Shown: positions 12,525 to 24,000, counted from the stretch's first letter. The stretch is DNA of 64,000 bases from Wolfiporia cocos (GCA_029448655.1 JACCLO010000003.1:1178001-1242000), one strand, 5' to 3'. Made by a program: numbers and translations. Notes: a model not told the origin generated them from the sequence alone.

Positions 12525-13500
12525 TGGTGCCGGCGCCCTAGTCACCGCTACTTTTGTACAAGTCTTACTGCTCGCTCAAACTGGCGCCTAGAGATAATCG
12601 GTCTAGCCAAAATACTCTAATTGAAGGTAGGAACAAAATGGCTAGGCGGATTTGTCTGAAAATCAAAGTTGAGAAATTTCTATGTCCGGATTTGGCCAGT
12701 GGTGGGAAAGTAATACCGTATATGGAAAGTAATGATAATTATACTCGTCTGACTACTCCAAATATGGTATATAGTCAAGCTGACGGGCAGTGAGACTTGT
12801 ACCGACAAGCTCACATCAACATCCTCATCAATGCTAATGCATTTGGCTTGTAATATATTATCATAGTAATCGCAAAGGGATTTCGTGACAGCACTCCAGA
12901 AAAATGTGATGAAACTGTTCAGCTCAGTGATATTTGGGCAAAATATACATGTGGCCTGCATCCTCAATGACCCTGAACAGGAGGTTTCTGTTCTTTGAAT
13001 CTGGCTGATTTTCAAGTACGCATTCAACAGGTGCAGCAACCGGTTGCATCCGGGTCACATTCCCCACGATTTGGCATTTGCAGCTCATCAACCCAAATAT
13101 TTGGCTTGACGAGAAATTGTTGTATTCCTCTGGGAAGTTGATATAATTGAGCAGGAGATTCGTCAGTTGAATAGCCTTCTTGTTTACAAATCCTTTGCTG
13201 TGATGCGTGCAATTGCCACTTCCCAGCACTGAGCAACGTTGGCTTCGCATGCTTTCTGTGTCTTATTCAAGCATGGGATGTAGTGAACTGGTAGATATAT
13301 TAATATTGTGCCTGCCCTGTATCTACATCACTACGAGCATTCAAATTTCGCATCTCCGGGCTGTGCCATACCCAAAGTGTTCGGTATCAGGGCACAGAAA
13401 GTACCGGCGCCTATATAAACCTTGCTTTAGGGTTAATGCGAAGTTGACCCAAGGATTTGGCCACTGTACAAAAGTAGCGGTGACTAGGGCGCCGGCACCA
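12525..13500 (-). mobile_element. Degenerate TIR DNA transposon with 36-bp terminal inverted repeats and TA target duplication
   Basis: The two ends are perfect inverted repeats of about 36 bp: 12525-12560 starts TGGTGCCGGCGCCCTAGTCA and 13465-13500 is its reverse complement. Both ends are flanked by TA, the target duplication of Tc1/mariner-like and some other TIR elements. The element is 976 bp, and its interior is more AT-rich than the flanks. The minus strand holds a broken piece of a transposase common in basidiomycete genomes (see separate entry). Too short to be autonomous: an internally deleted, decayed copy whose ends are still identical. Confidence 0.85.
12680..13250 (-). pseudogene. 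Transposase relic inside the TIR element
   Basis: Two overlapping minus-strand frames carry consecutive parts of one protein. One contains GNVTRMQPVAAPVECVLENQ then LLFRVIEDAGHMYILPKYH; after a shift the other continues with ELNSFITFFWSAVTKSLCDY. From memory, basidiomycete transposases of this kind have the order GCC..QPDF..Q, then AGH..IF.PKYHCELN.IE.FW, matching the catalytic C-terminal part. At least one frameshift and a missing N terminus make it non-functional. I did not check the family name by a search. Confidence 0.65.
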
Positions 13501-14371
13501 TAAGACGCCTCAGCCGACATAGGGTGATACATTCGCATTCACTATCATCTGGCCACAACACGACGTAACCACTTACATGTATATTGATCCTCTCATTCCA
13601 GAAGTACGCCGTTGGTAAGGGTATCAGCAGGACATTATTTCCTTTATGCTGGTTTCCTATAGTTGCGCATTGACATTAGCGATAGGTACCAAGATATCGC
13701 TGGTTGTGGAACAAAGACAGCGACAGAGTAAGCAAGAGAAGGTAAAGTAGTGGTATTGTCTGTTGCGACCATTAGCTGAAATAGTCTATCATAGGAGTGT
13801 CGGCAGACCATCTCTACGTTGTAGACGTGGCTCAGTGCCACAATGCTAGGACCTCGTGGGCCTAAGACAATTGATGACCGCGGAAGTCGGACGTGCTTCT
13901 CACTGTGAGTCAGTAGCACTGATCTAGGCACTCGGAGGTTTCTGCCGGAATCCCATTGTGTAGCGTGTTACTGTAGCCTCCTCTTAGGAGCGGGTGACAA
14001 GGTGAGAGAGAAAGCCATGATGCTCCTCGCATTGGTCATCGCACGTTCTGACCAGGGGAACGCTGCTGGCATGTCCTAATAGGGTGGGATGACTCTTCGC
14101 CGGGACGGGGTGCACGCATAAGATGCACATTCGAGACAGTTTGCAGTTCCATTGTGTCCATTTGATTGTGCTGGCTGATCGTGCACTGCCTGAGCGCATG
14201 ATTCGGCGACTCCGCGGCCAGTGGCTCAGACTCTGTCCAATCACATGAAATCGATATAACCGCAGCTGCTTCTCAACCAAGGCCACATCGATAGCGCGCG
14301 GCATAAGAGGTCCACCGAAAATCCTAGTCCTGCGCGTTACATCGTTTTCTTCCTCCACAGCAGCAACGCAA
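13501..14371. other. Intergenic, nothing recognised
   Basis: Some open frames exist on the minus strand but none shows conserved motifs or splice logic. The 3' part is the upstream region of the small gene at 14372. Confidence 0.5.
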
Positions 14372-14991
14372 ATGGCTCCTTCGAGTACCAGCAAAAAGCC
14401 ATCCCGCTCTGCAAATACTACGATGTCTAGAAAGCAGCCACAACATCAGCAGCGCAAACCGCGAGGGAAAGCTCAGAAAAGTAGGGAATCGAAGAGTTCC
14501 CAAGGAAGCACGAGTGGACCCGACTCCCGGTCTTCAGTCTCGCCGCGCCTTGAATCATCGCCTGACATCCCAGACCTAGTCCAATCTGATGCCCCGCAAA
14601 CCCCAAAGCGTCCCATTGCTGGCAACCATGACAGCGCCGATCTCTCTCCTCCACCGGCACCGATGGTGCCGCGCATGTATCGCAAGTAGTACGGGTTCAG
14701 TCTTTCTTGAGGATATTACATAGCTCATTGTTCTCTTTTACAACAGCAGCACACCTTCGAAATCCACCACAGGAAAAGGCAGCTCGAAGGTCCTTGTATC
14801 GGTTCCGCCAACTCCCAGACATGACGGTAACAGCCTGAGTGTACTCCTATCGCCTCCTTTGCTATTCAGAGATAGGGAGTATCCGAAGAGGTGAAAATTA
14901 TTTCTCCTGGCCAGCTCTGAAACACATAGCAATAACTTTTGAGTGCAGGGATCCAGCTCCTACCGACCTCCCGTTCATCGACTTTCCTTAG
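14372..14991 (+). CDS. Small disordered hypothetical protein
   Basis: I do not recognise this gene. The model is three exons with introns 14686-14746 and 14891-14948, giving about 166 residues. The N-terminal half is basic and rich in Ser, Gln and Lys; the C-terminal part has a more defined stretch (VPPTPRHDGNSLSVLLSPP, then LLFRDREYP). No membrane segment, signal peptide or metal motif is visible. An alternative acceptor at 14990-14991 would replace the last residues (DPAPTDLPFIDFP) with ALDSATRLLGEADIFQNDD and run to a stop near 15064. Both readings are open, so the C terminus is uncertain. Clean intron signals suggest a real gene. Confidence 0.55.
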
Positions 14992-15887
14992 GGCCCTCGA
15001 CAGCGCAACTCGCCTCTTGGGGGAAGCCGACATATTCCAAAATGACGATCTTAGGTCGGAGTAATACGTTTGAACAGATATCCCCGTAGAAATGAAAGAT
15101 TCTTGCTTGTAATAACAATATATCGGCTATATATACGCATCCATTTTCTCAATGCATTCGCAGATTGAGTAGCGAAGGAGAGGTGAGAAAGCATCAAAGC
15201 ATCCCTTTACTTTATGGTCTAGCGCTGAGATAGAATCTGACTGACAGCTCCTTGATGGAAATATCAAGTACTGTACCGAAAACAGTAGAGAGATCCTAAC
15301 TATTGGTGATCGCTGCGCTGCTGACGGATCCGGCAGTAGGCTCGTCAATTGAGAGCATCACGTCTGCTCCATCCAAAGGGCTGTCATCATAAGCTGTTGA
15401 GTAATTGCGGTATGATCTTGCTGAACGTTTTGAAACTTCGATGAGATCAGCGCATCGCACATGTCATCAGTCTAAGCGGAGTGAACGACAGAGGCATATC
15501 GTCGTCATGATCGATAGCCGACTTGGACCGCCTTCGCTCGTGCGTGTATAGTCCCTCCGAAGAATTCATCCATCGTAAGCCGAGAGGAGCTTGTAGCACG
15601 CATAGTTGGGAGATTAGCTGATGTCTATCCCCAAAATGGACAGTTGACAAGGTCACTCCAATTCAATGAGATGGTAGCGGAAGGCCATGTCTAATTGAGG
15701 AAGATGGAAGTATGTCCGCGCACACTATATCAAATTAGGTCAATGAACATATCACGGTCTCCGCAATCTATGATCTCCTGAATTGCACAATGGGTGTCCT
15801 AGGTATCCAAGTCATGCGTCGTTCTGTGGCTCCTGACACAGCATGAGTTCGCGCGAATCATCGATCTCCCTTATTTCAATCAGCTAC
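14992..15887. other. Intergenic between convergent genes, nothing recognised
   Basis: About 0.9 kb without a supportable gene. It holds the 3' ends of the small gene on the plus strand and the second GRDP-like gene on the minus strand. Confidence 0.5.
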
Positions 15888-18501
15888 TTATGCACAGAAC
15901 ATCATCGATAACGAGTCCGTAAGCATCCGCATGACAGACGCCGCCGCCCTTGATAGAAGAAATTTCAGTTCACCATGTAGAGGACTCGAGTAGCTGAATT
16001 GACGCACTATCGCACAAGGGGCTGCTGCACCTGCATCAAATCCAAAAGAACCCCCTGCAGTCACGCACGCCGATGCAGGGCGATAAAAGGGTATAGGTGT
16101 CAGAAACGCCGGTTCGTGCGCTTGACGGTGCCTCTGGGACCTGTCGTCACTGAAGTAGCGCGCGTGCCACTTCCTGTGTTTGGGACGTGAACAGGGCTGA
16201 GCATCTGGTTTCTGGATGCCGATGCTGCTAGCTTGTACTACCACGGAATTGTGTTCACTTGGGTGAGTCGCCTGAATTGCGTGACGATTATTGGGAGGGT
16301 CAAGATTAGGCAATGATAGAGGTTTCTCTTTCATCGAGTGCTTGAAACGTCGAAGACGCTCGGTGATCGACTCCTCGGGAAGTAGGCAGCCACAGTACAT
16401 ATATGGAACGCCATATCGTTTCTACAGTTAGGATAGAGGAGTGTATTCAGCATTCATGCTGAACGAAGTGAATACGACATCTACCTGCCAAGCACGGCAA
16501 GTGGTATCCAAAGATGATGCAAGATAGTCCTGCGCAACTTTATCATCGCTGTCTCTCAGTCAGCATATTCTTCAGGTGGTTAGCAGCGTGGTAGATACAC
16601 ACTGATCGATATATCGGCCAACGTACTGCTTGCAGTCCAATTCATACTGACCTGCCTTCAACTGATGCGAGTGCCACGCAAGATCAATATCTAAGGTTGG
16701 AACAAGCATCAGTGGCTCTTCAGATGTTGCCATCAAATCCAAAAACCTGCAATGATAGTCAGAGAGTACCACGATAATGCCTTTGATAAACCCACGCATG
16801 GTATCTCGCAATTGCATGCTCCAGTACATGTTCATCCTCTCTGTTATCAAAGAAGCCCGGTCTTGTCCATCCAAACTCGTGCATCTTGTCAATAAATGCG
16901 CCTTGACGCAAGACCTACGGGCAGCATCATGAGCATCTTTTATGACCTTTGTAACCAGTCAAGGACTCACGGCTCCAACAAGATCAACTGAGAACGGCCT
17001 ATCGTCTGTGTATGCGCTCACAATCCTGTCAAGCCTAGGTAGCGATTGCGAATTCACAAAAGCAGGTCAGTCGGACAGAAGAAGCCAGTTGCTCCCAATA
17101 CACATACAGATGTCGACTTGCGGGCTGCTCTAGATGGGGCGAAGCTATGTCATACAGGGTTTTCATCGAATGCCGCAGTTGGTGTTGAATTTCGCGCTTC
17201 CATCCTTCCTTTGACTTGATCGGCGGAAAGTAAGTTGAGGCAGAAGGTAGGGAATATTTCTCCCTCACAAGACCATATTGCTGAAATTGCCGCAGTCTAA
17301 GAAGTCCGTTTCTGAAACGAGTCGCACGGCTCGTGTCTTTGGCATTGGTTGGTGTGTGCAGCGTCCCACTGGTTATTTCATAAGCGAAGTACATTGTAGG
17401 ATATAGGAGAGACTAACGCCAGATAGACCTTAGCGGCGCTAGTTTGAGAACGATTTGTCATGAGATCTTTGACGAACTTCGCTGTACCAAGGCTTGCTTT
17501 GGTTATTTCGTGCTCGCACTTCGAGCACTTCTGCTTGAAGTTATGCTGTGTGTAGCCTGTCCCTTCTTGATTGAGATAAGCTGTGAAGTCGTTAGTAGAT
17601 GGTTCTGGGTCGGTTATGTAAAATGCATGCATACGAGTTTCTATGGATGTACAGCATTCCGGACACTCTATTGTACGGCTAAACATGCATGCAGCTGCAT
17701 CAAGCGGATCAAACGGTGTATCTGTCTGCGCGAGCCATGAATCCTCCCTGGCCTCAGATGGTTGGTACGCGGGGTTGTCTCCCATACTCATCTAGACGAA
17801 GTTGGTGTGTCATCACTCCAGAGTGTAAGAGAGTCGTATGCTTACAACGGCGGGAAGTAGCTTGTCTCGCATCACTCTCAGGAGCCTCAGCAGCGGGAGG
17901 CGTTCGCAGTCTTCTGCATACCATCTATAGATTCCTGGTGAGATGAAGGTGTTCGTAAAGTCTTGTAAGCTCACTGACGTGGGATTGAGCATGTACGCGT
18001 GCCATACCATGAGCACGTCAAGGGGAGGAAGCTCCTCTGCGAGCCAATGATGTAAGTCTTTGACTTGCACGGCAGCAGCCCATCTTTGAAATCTGTTAAG
18101 TGACAGATAATCAGCATTCCTTCAGAGCGTTTCGGAAAATGCGGTCGCAAGACCGTCTGGGGTTTGTAGTGCTTAGAAGCCTACCGTTCCACTGCTAAGT
18201 TGACAAACCATGCCCACCGCTGCGCGCCTCTCAGAGGTACCGAACATGCTAGTGGTAAGCGACTCCCTTCACCTTCTACAGCTAAGCGCAAGTTCTTGAA
18301 TGCCCTCAGAAGTGTCAGATGTGCCTTCAGCTGCTGAACGCTGACAAGAGGACTGTCGAGCGTCCATGACCCAATCCGGTATGTCGGTATGATGTCAGTG
18401 AATGACGGAGGTGGTACAGTGTTGTACGGTGCGGGAGACACATGTAGATTTGTTTCGCTGATTGCCAGGTCATAAGGAGGGAGGCTGTCTATCTGAGACA
18501 T
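15888..18501 (-). CDS. GRDP-like (DUF1399) protein, paralog without glycine-rich tail
   Basis: Second member of the family seen at 8103-11154, same strand and same exon order. It begins MSQIDSLPPYDLAISETN; an upstream in-frame ATG at 18576 would add 25 residues not matched in the paralog. Family segments present: DVLMVWHAYMLNP, CPECC, CSKCEHEITKASLG, VPTLDIDLAWHSHQLKAGQY and MYCGCLLPEESITERLRRF. The C terminus keeps the segment FLTPIPFYRPAS found in the first copy but then ends with an ordinary sequence (stop at 15888) instead of poly-glycine. It is therefore a tandem duplicate that has lost or never had the glycine-rich domain. No inactivating change is seen in the pieces I could splice. The biochemical role is unknown. 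Confidence 0.78.
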
Positions 18502-18626
18502 CGCTTGTCTGAAGTGGTGAAATTTAATGTAGCTGGGTTCAAATGTCCTTTGGCTTGAGCTCGGAGAAGTAGACACTCAGAATAAATGGCGGAAGCTCGG
18601 CTCAATTGATTGCGCATCAATGGCTG

Positions 18627-18634
18627 TTTTTATA
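18627..18634 (-). promoter_or_regulatory. TATA-like box upstream of the second GRDP-like gene
   Basis: The minus strand reads TATAAAAA about 125 nt upstream of the preferred ATG (18501) and about 50 nt upstream of the alternative at 18576. Candidate TATA box only. Confidence 0.4.
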
Positions 18635-18869
18635 GACCAGCGACCGCCAAGATCAAATTCCCCATCAATGCGTACCTAATTAAATTCTCACTACGAAGTT
18701 TAGACTAATACAAAGTGTATCGTCAGGACGCGCCGATGCAGAAGTTATCTGCGTGTCTATCCGGGCTAGTGTGGTTCTGTGTCGAGCTCTCGATCCAATA
18801 CAATAGCGGCGCCAGCGTATGGTTCCAGCACGCACGTCGGCAAGGCATGAATCTAGATTGGTTCGAATT

Positions 18870-18884
18870 CACGAACGCACGTGA
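18870..18884 (+). repeat. Target-site duplication, left of element copy 1
   Basis: The 15-mer CACGAACGCACGTGA recurs exactly at 20651-20665, on the other side of the element. Confidence 0.85.
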
Positions 18885-18976
18885 CGACCCTCCTTTCTCT
18901 CTTACCACCACCATCGCCTTAGGCGCTCACGTACCGTCCACCCATACGCCGACCCCCACGCACCGTCTCTCCCACC

Positions 18977-20332
18977 ATGAACACCCAACGCACCGTCCCC
19001 AACACCCAGAGGGTCCAAACCGAAACCACATCAGCCACCTTTGCATTTGATCTACTTTTCAACGCTGCCCAGAGTATCCACCGGGCACACGAAACCAACT
19101 CCTCCAACTATGCTCTTCCACTTTGGAAGACTCACGTATCCTACCTCTTTACCGCAATCCAACATGGAGCTGACGAAATCGCTCACACCGAAGCCCTCAC
19201 CTTACTCACAGTGCGAGACACAGTCCGCCAACTCGCCAACCACTTAGACGCCATTCTGGCGCCTACTTTTCCCAACCCTATGCCCTACCCTACTCCCACA
19301 CCTCCACCCTCACCGCCTGCTACACGCACCACTATCCAGACCCATCAGGCGCCATACATCAAACGCTTAGTCACCACATCCCGAATTCCACGACGCAAAA
19401 CACCCCTGCCCAAACTCCATTGGGTACCCAACAAACCACCTACTCCCAACCCTACCCCTCCTGTAACCTCACCAGCGATTACCCCACCCCAGACTGTCAC
19501 CGTCAAATCACCTAAACCGTCCACTACCCCACCGCCTCCTCCCACACGCGACCACTCCCCTACACCATCCGCTCATACAGCGGATTCGGACGACACTGCT
19601 CACCCCCAACTCACCCACAACTCGCCCACGCCCACTCCTTCGGAACTATCTGCCGAAGACTACGCCATCAATTATGGCACCCTTGCTGAACGTGCCATGT
19701 TTCCCCAATATTTTGGCCCCGATGGCCGACGTATCACTCCCCCAACTCGCTCACCCGTTTCTCAGTCACCCATCCCATCCGCGCCCCCACTCCCATCACC
19801 CATCACCACTCCTCCCTCCATGGCTACACCTGCGGACACCACCGACGATTCTCCTTCTCAATCATGCAGACCGCTTTGGGTTGACCAAACTATGGCAGCC
19901 CTCCTGGAACCTCCCATGTACGACCACCCCATAGGACCTACACCTTCCCTTGACATGATTCGCAATACCAAACCTCCCACCCCGATCCCTAACACCTACA
20001 CTGTTCAAATCAACGGCATCGCATGTCGCTACGATGACGGCACTCGCGTCACCAATCAAGACCTTGCTGACGAATTCTTCTACGCACTCAGTCAAACTCC
20101 CTTCTACACCATTGCTCCTCGACCATACCCCTTTGAACCTCACTTCATACGTTGGATGAACCCCAACATCCCTGACCACAAGACGCACTCCTCTGTTCTA
20201 CTCTCGTTCACCGATGCCGACGACGGCCATATACTCAAAGCGCTCGAGAGCGCTATCCATGATTTCAATTACGGCACCATCACCTCCCACTTCCACGGAC
20301 GCGTATCCATGACTATCCGTTCTCGCACCTGA
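18977..20332 (+). CDS. ORF1-like protein of the one-protein element
   Basis: A single uninterrupted frame of 451 residues. Residues 1-100 are helical and strongly shared with copy 2 (TFAFDLLFNAAQSIHRAHET, then YALPLWKTHVSYL). Residues about 100-300 are Pro/Thr/Ser-rich linker. Residues about 335-451 form a compact domain with strand-like pieces YTVQING, IRWMNPNIP and SSVLLSFTDADD, whose order (strand, helix, strand, strand, helix, strand) resembles the RNA-binding fold of LINE ORF1 proteins. The W.NP...SS..L.F motif is retained in copy 2. There is no CCHC zinc knuckle, protease, endonuclease or polymerase. If ORF1-like, it would bind element RNA and rely on another element's enzyme; this role is inferred. 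A stand-alone gene is unlikely, since its flanking duplication defines the unit as mobile. Confidence 0.65.
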   Translation: MNTQRTVPNTQRVQTETTSATFAFDLLFNAAQSIHRAHETNSSNYALPLWKTHVSYLFTAIQHGADEIAHTEALTLLTVRDTVRQLANHLDAILAPTFPNPMPYPTPTPPPSPPATRTTIQTHQAPYIKRLVTTSRIPRRKTPLPKLHWVPNKPPTPNPTPPVTSPAITPPQTVTVKSPKPSTTPPPPPTRDHSPTPSAHTADSDDTAHPQLTHNSPTPTPSELSAEDYAINYGTLAERAMFPQYFGPDGRRITPPTRSPVSQSPIPSAPPLPSPITTPPSMATPADTTDDSPSQSCRPLWVDQTMAALLEPPMYDHPIGPTPSLDMIRNTKPPTPIPNTYTVQINGIACRYDDGTRVTNQDLADEFFYALSQTPFYTIAPRPYPFEPHFIRWMNPNIPDHKTHSSVLLSFTDADDGHILKALESAIHDFNYGTITSHFHGRVSMTIRSRT

Positions 20333-20583
20333 CCGCCTTCCCACATAACACCTTGCAAGAAGTCCGGGTTCTTCTGCTACATACTTTTTCTATTAGTTTT
20401 AACCTCCCTTTTCTTTTCGTTTCCTTTCTATATACGTATCACTAGAGCGATTGGTGTCGCCTAACCTCGGGGCTTCTACCATATGCTCGCCCTCTCATAC
20501 GATACCTAACAGAAGTACGACCCCGCACAACACCCTACTCGTAACTATCGTGAACTGTCACCTTCGACCTTGGGCTCTCGTTA

Positions 20584-20650
20584 GCTGCCGCACATGTACA
20601 TAGGATACTGACTGCGGGATATAAATGGTTGTCTCTCTCTCTCTCTCTCT
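20584..20650 (+). repeat. Conserved 3' tail of the element with small hairpin and (TC)n tract
   Basis: CCGCA (20588-20592) can pair with TGCGG (20613-20617), followed by gatataaatggttg and the TC repeat. Copy 2 has the same sequence except for two substitutions in this stretch. Such tails can serve as the recognition site for a LINE reverse transcriptase. Confidence 0.5.
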
Positions 20651-20665
20651 CACGAACGCACGTGA
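20651..20665 (+). repeat. Target-site duplication, right of element copy 1
   Basis: Exact repeat of 18870-18884. Confidence 0.85.
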
Positions 20666-21009
20666 GCCTTGCTCGGTTGAGCGTCTATCAATCCGAGGAG
20701 TCGGGCGCTTGTTATCTCATGCGCTACCCAGCCTTAAATCCAGCTTGTTCCTACTCGCTGCGTACGACGTATGTTTCTTAGGCTCAGGTTATACACCTGT
20801 TAGGTCTCGCGCTTTTTGTAAAGGCAGTCAGTCAACGAAGCCTAGACGCTGAAATCCAGGCAATCCTAGCGCAGTGTTCGTCTACGACTTCGCATTCAGC
20901 CTCGGCGCCACCGGAATCACGTAGGTGAGCACCGCAGCAGCTATAACACACAACCGCAGCTGGAAGTGACTCCATGTTAGGAACCGATACAAAGATTTCA
21001 TAGCGTTGC
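20666..21009. other. Upstream region of the PB1/ZZ gene
   Basis: No gene seen. About 340 bp between the transposable element and the ATG at 21010. Confidence 0.5.
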
Positions 21010-24000
21010 ATGTCATTTTCGAACTATAGCGCATCCGCGTACGATCCCGGTACCGATTCCCGTCCCGACAAGGCTCTGGTCGTGAAGTGTACTTACGACG
21101 AGGCCGTCAAGCGAATCAGCTATAGCTCTACGCGTGCATGCACATTCGAGTCTTTGAGGAGAAAGGTAAGCGTGAGCCTCCAGCTCTAGCCACCTCCGGT
21201 GCTGAAATGCCGGTCGTAGATCGAAGAATGCTTCGCTCTTGCTGCTATTCAATTCGACGTCGCGTATACAGACGATGACGGCGAGGTTACCGTGATTGCG
21301 TCCGACGCCGACCTAACTGAGGCCATCCGCTATGTCTACCCGGTACACGACGACCCCCCTGTATCTTCCTCAGCCTCAATCTTTTCCGGCAGGAGCGTCG
21401 GCAGAGACAGGATCACGCTCAAAGTACAGATATGCGTGGGCTACGACGGTCCCAGCTTGTCGGACACGTCGTCCTTTGTCAGCTCGGATGGATACAAAAG
21501 TCGCAATGGCAGCGAGATATCGCTGTCATTCAGTGCACCCCCTCCCGAGGAGTTCGACGATGACTCTGTCACCGTGAGCTCAAAGGATATGGGCACGAAA
21601 CACGACTTGTATCGCGCGAAGGGACCCAAGACTATTCCAAATGCGAGTCGAGAACCTCTGCTCAGCAAGTCTCCGCCGGCCTCGATACGCGAGACCGAAT
21701 GGGAGATGGGGACACTATCTAGCGTACCGCCGACATTGGCTTCGGACATCCTTGCGGGATCGTCTCATCCTCACGAGGAGTCAGTGGCTGTGCAGGATGA
21801 TCCATTTGCGGATTATCAATCAGTCGGGGATCCCTCGGCAGTGTTCGAGCGCCTCAAGCTGGAAGAAGACCTGCTCAGCAAGCAGGCGGCCTCGAGCCAC
21901 GGATCGTCGACGCTGCATTCGGAACGTGGCGCGGCATGGTTGCGAGACCAAAGTGCGCGGACGCTGAAATCAATGCTCCCCGCGCCGTCAGAAAAGTCAT
22001 ACGAGCCGTCTGTGGATCGGCAGAGTGACGGCGAATCAGTACTCAGTGGCGAGCTCGCGCTTCTACAGGACTCGACGGGCAAGTATTACTACGCGTATAC
22101 CGGCGGAGGGTCGTCGTACGGCGCGTCACAAACGCACGATTCTAGTTACGAGGACGTTGATGCATCTACATCTGATGTCTTCCGCGCGAGCATTTCCGCG
22201 AACCCGGCGCATAGCCGGCCTACATCCATGGAGGCATATGGGCAGGGGTACCAGATCGTATATGGCGCATCGGGCAGCGACTTACAGAGAAGCACATCCC
22301 GCGTATCCAATCCCTTCACCTCGCCGGCAGACCCGGAGCTAGGTCTGGAGATTGACGGTACCTTTCCTCCAGATTACATCGATCCTAGCATCCCACCCGA
22401 CGTGCTGCAATATATCAACATGCCCGTCGCGCCACCTCGAGATCCGCCAACGTGTTCAAATTGCTCCAATGTGCTTGACACGATCCGATATGTCTGTTCG
22501 AGCTGCGGGGAACGCAAGCCTATTCCTATCGCGCACGGGATATCTGCAGCAGGCAAGGGCAAGGACCGCGCAATCGATATTGCGCCGGGGAAAGGCGCGC
22601 ACCCATACCCTCCCACATCGCGTTCTCATACTGTGTCCTCTTCTCCCTCGATGTCGTCCTGGTCCATGATCTCTGACATTCCGCCACCACATCGTTCAAT
22701 GTCGGACACAACGCTCAATGGCGGGGGTAAGCGAGGCAAACCACTGCCCGCACTGCCCAGTAGCGGGACGTCATCTTCACTAGCCACATTGACTATACCT
22801 GGCGCGCGCGGTGGCTTTACTGGGTATGAGTTATGTTGGCAGTGTCTGTCGACTGCGGGCGTTACACACGCGCTTGAGATGAGCGTGGCGCAGGTCTCCC
22901 CGCCCGCCTGGCACGCGTCTGCGGAAGACGCACAGCGCGCGATGTCACAATGGCGCCGGGCGGCGCCGAGCCAGAAAGGCCAGCTTCGACATGCGTACGT
23001 GGAGAAGAGCTGGGGACACAATGGGTGGCAGGACGTCGGTACGGTGTACGCGCTTGCACGGTATGGACTGTTGGCTGATCACTGCGGATGTCCATGCAGA
23101 ACAAGATGACCACCGGAGCCTTCCATGCTCGACCTGCGGAACTTTGATAGTGAATCATAGATACAAGTGCGCGTCATGCGAGAACTTTACGCTTTGCAAG
23201 GCGTGCTACAGGTACGCACGAACTTTTTCACACCTGGAAGTTTAATTGACGTGGTATACACAGTCAAGTGCATGAGATCCATCCTTCACACGCGTTCCTT
23301 TTGGTACCAGACAAGCTGTCAAGATCACGTTCTGAGATTGCGCGCGGTATCCGTAAGCTTATGCCACCCGAGGACGAGCATTGTAAGTGCAAAAGCTCTG
23401 GTGAGTTACAGTGGCTGGGTTAATCACTTGTCTCCTTCAGCGTTGAAGCATCCTGGTGTGAAGTGCATGCAGTATGTATAGGCAGCATCCCAGTTAACCA
23501 AAAATGCTGAGTGTTTATAGTTGTATGCAGGACATCGTGGGCGCTCGGTTCCACTGCGCAATCTGTGACTCGATCGACATCTGCGCAAATTGCGAGTCTG
23601 CGGGTCTTCCTGGGAACCTGGATGCTTCTGATGGCGGGCACAGCTCATCTCATATCATGATAAAGGTCACTCAACTCGTCGTATCGCAACGCGGGACAAG
23701 GACTGACATTCAATCTATCAGATTCCATATCCTCTAGGAACTGCAGAGCTGCAATCTGCGAGTCAAAGGGCGAAGAATCTCTGGGGCGGGAGAGATGCGG
23801 CTACTGGCCAGAAGGTCAGGTCGCGCCGCAATTCGCAAATCACCGCATATGAACGCACAGTTATCGGAGTTGGATTACGCAGCGATGCTGCATCTGATGC
23901 TGCGTCAGTGGTCGCGGAGACGGATGACCATGGCGTCCGATGCAGCAACTGCAGCGAGGTAGGTGGATGACACCGCGAATCCTAGTGGCACGTTGACTGA

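Larger units (their letters stand above)
18885..20650 (+). mobile_element. One-protein non-LTR-like element, copy 1 (intact)
   Basis: A 1766-bp unit flanked by an exact 15-bp duplication, lacking LTRs and terminal inverted repeats and ending in a (TC)n tract. It contains one long frame (18977-20332) and no endonuclease or reverse transcriptase. Long target duplications plus a simple-repeat tail are hallmarks of LINE/SINE retroposition. A second copy with the same 5' end, start region and 3' tail lies at 34500-44190, also flanked by a 15-bp duplication, so the termini are reproducible. The 3' terminal 70 bp (gctgccgcacatgtacatag onward) is nearly identical in both copies. The name and family are unknown to me; LINE-derived is an inference. 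Confidence 0.75.

Noticed and set aside
18841..18884. GGTTCGAATTC resembling a tRNA B box before element copy 1
   Set aside because: No matching T-arm stem, acceptor stem or A box; not a tRNA or tRNA-derived SINE head.
18885..20650. Interpretation of the 451-residue frame as an ordinary host gene
   Set aside because: Exact 15-bp duplications at both ends and a second similarly flanked copy mark it as part of a mobile element.
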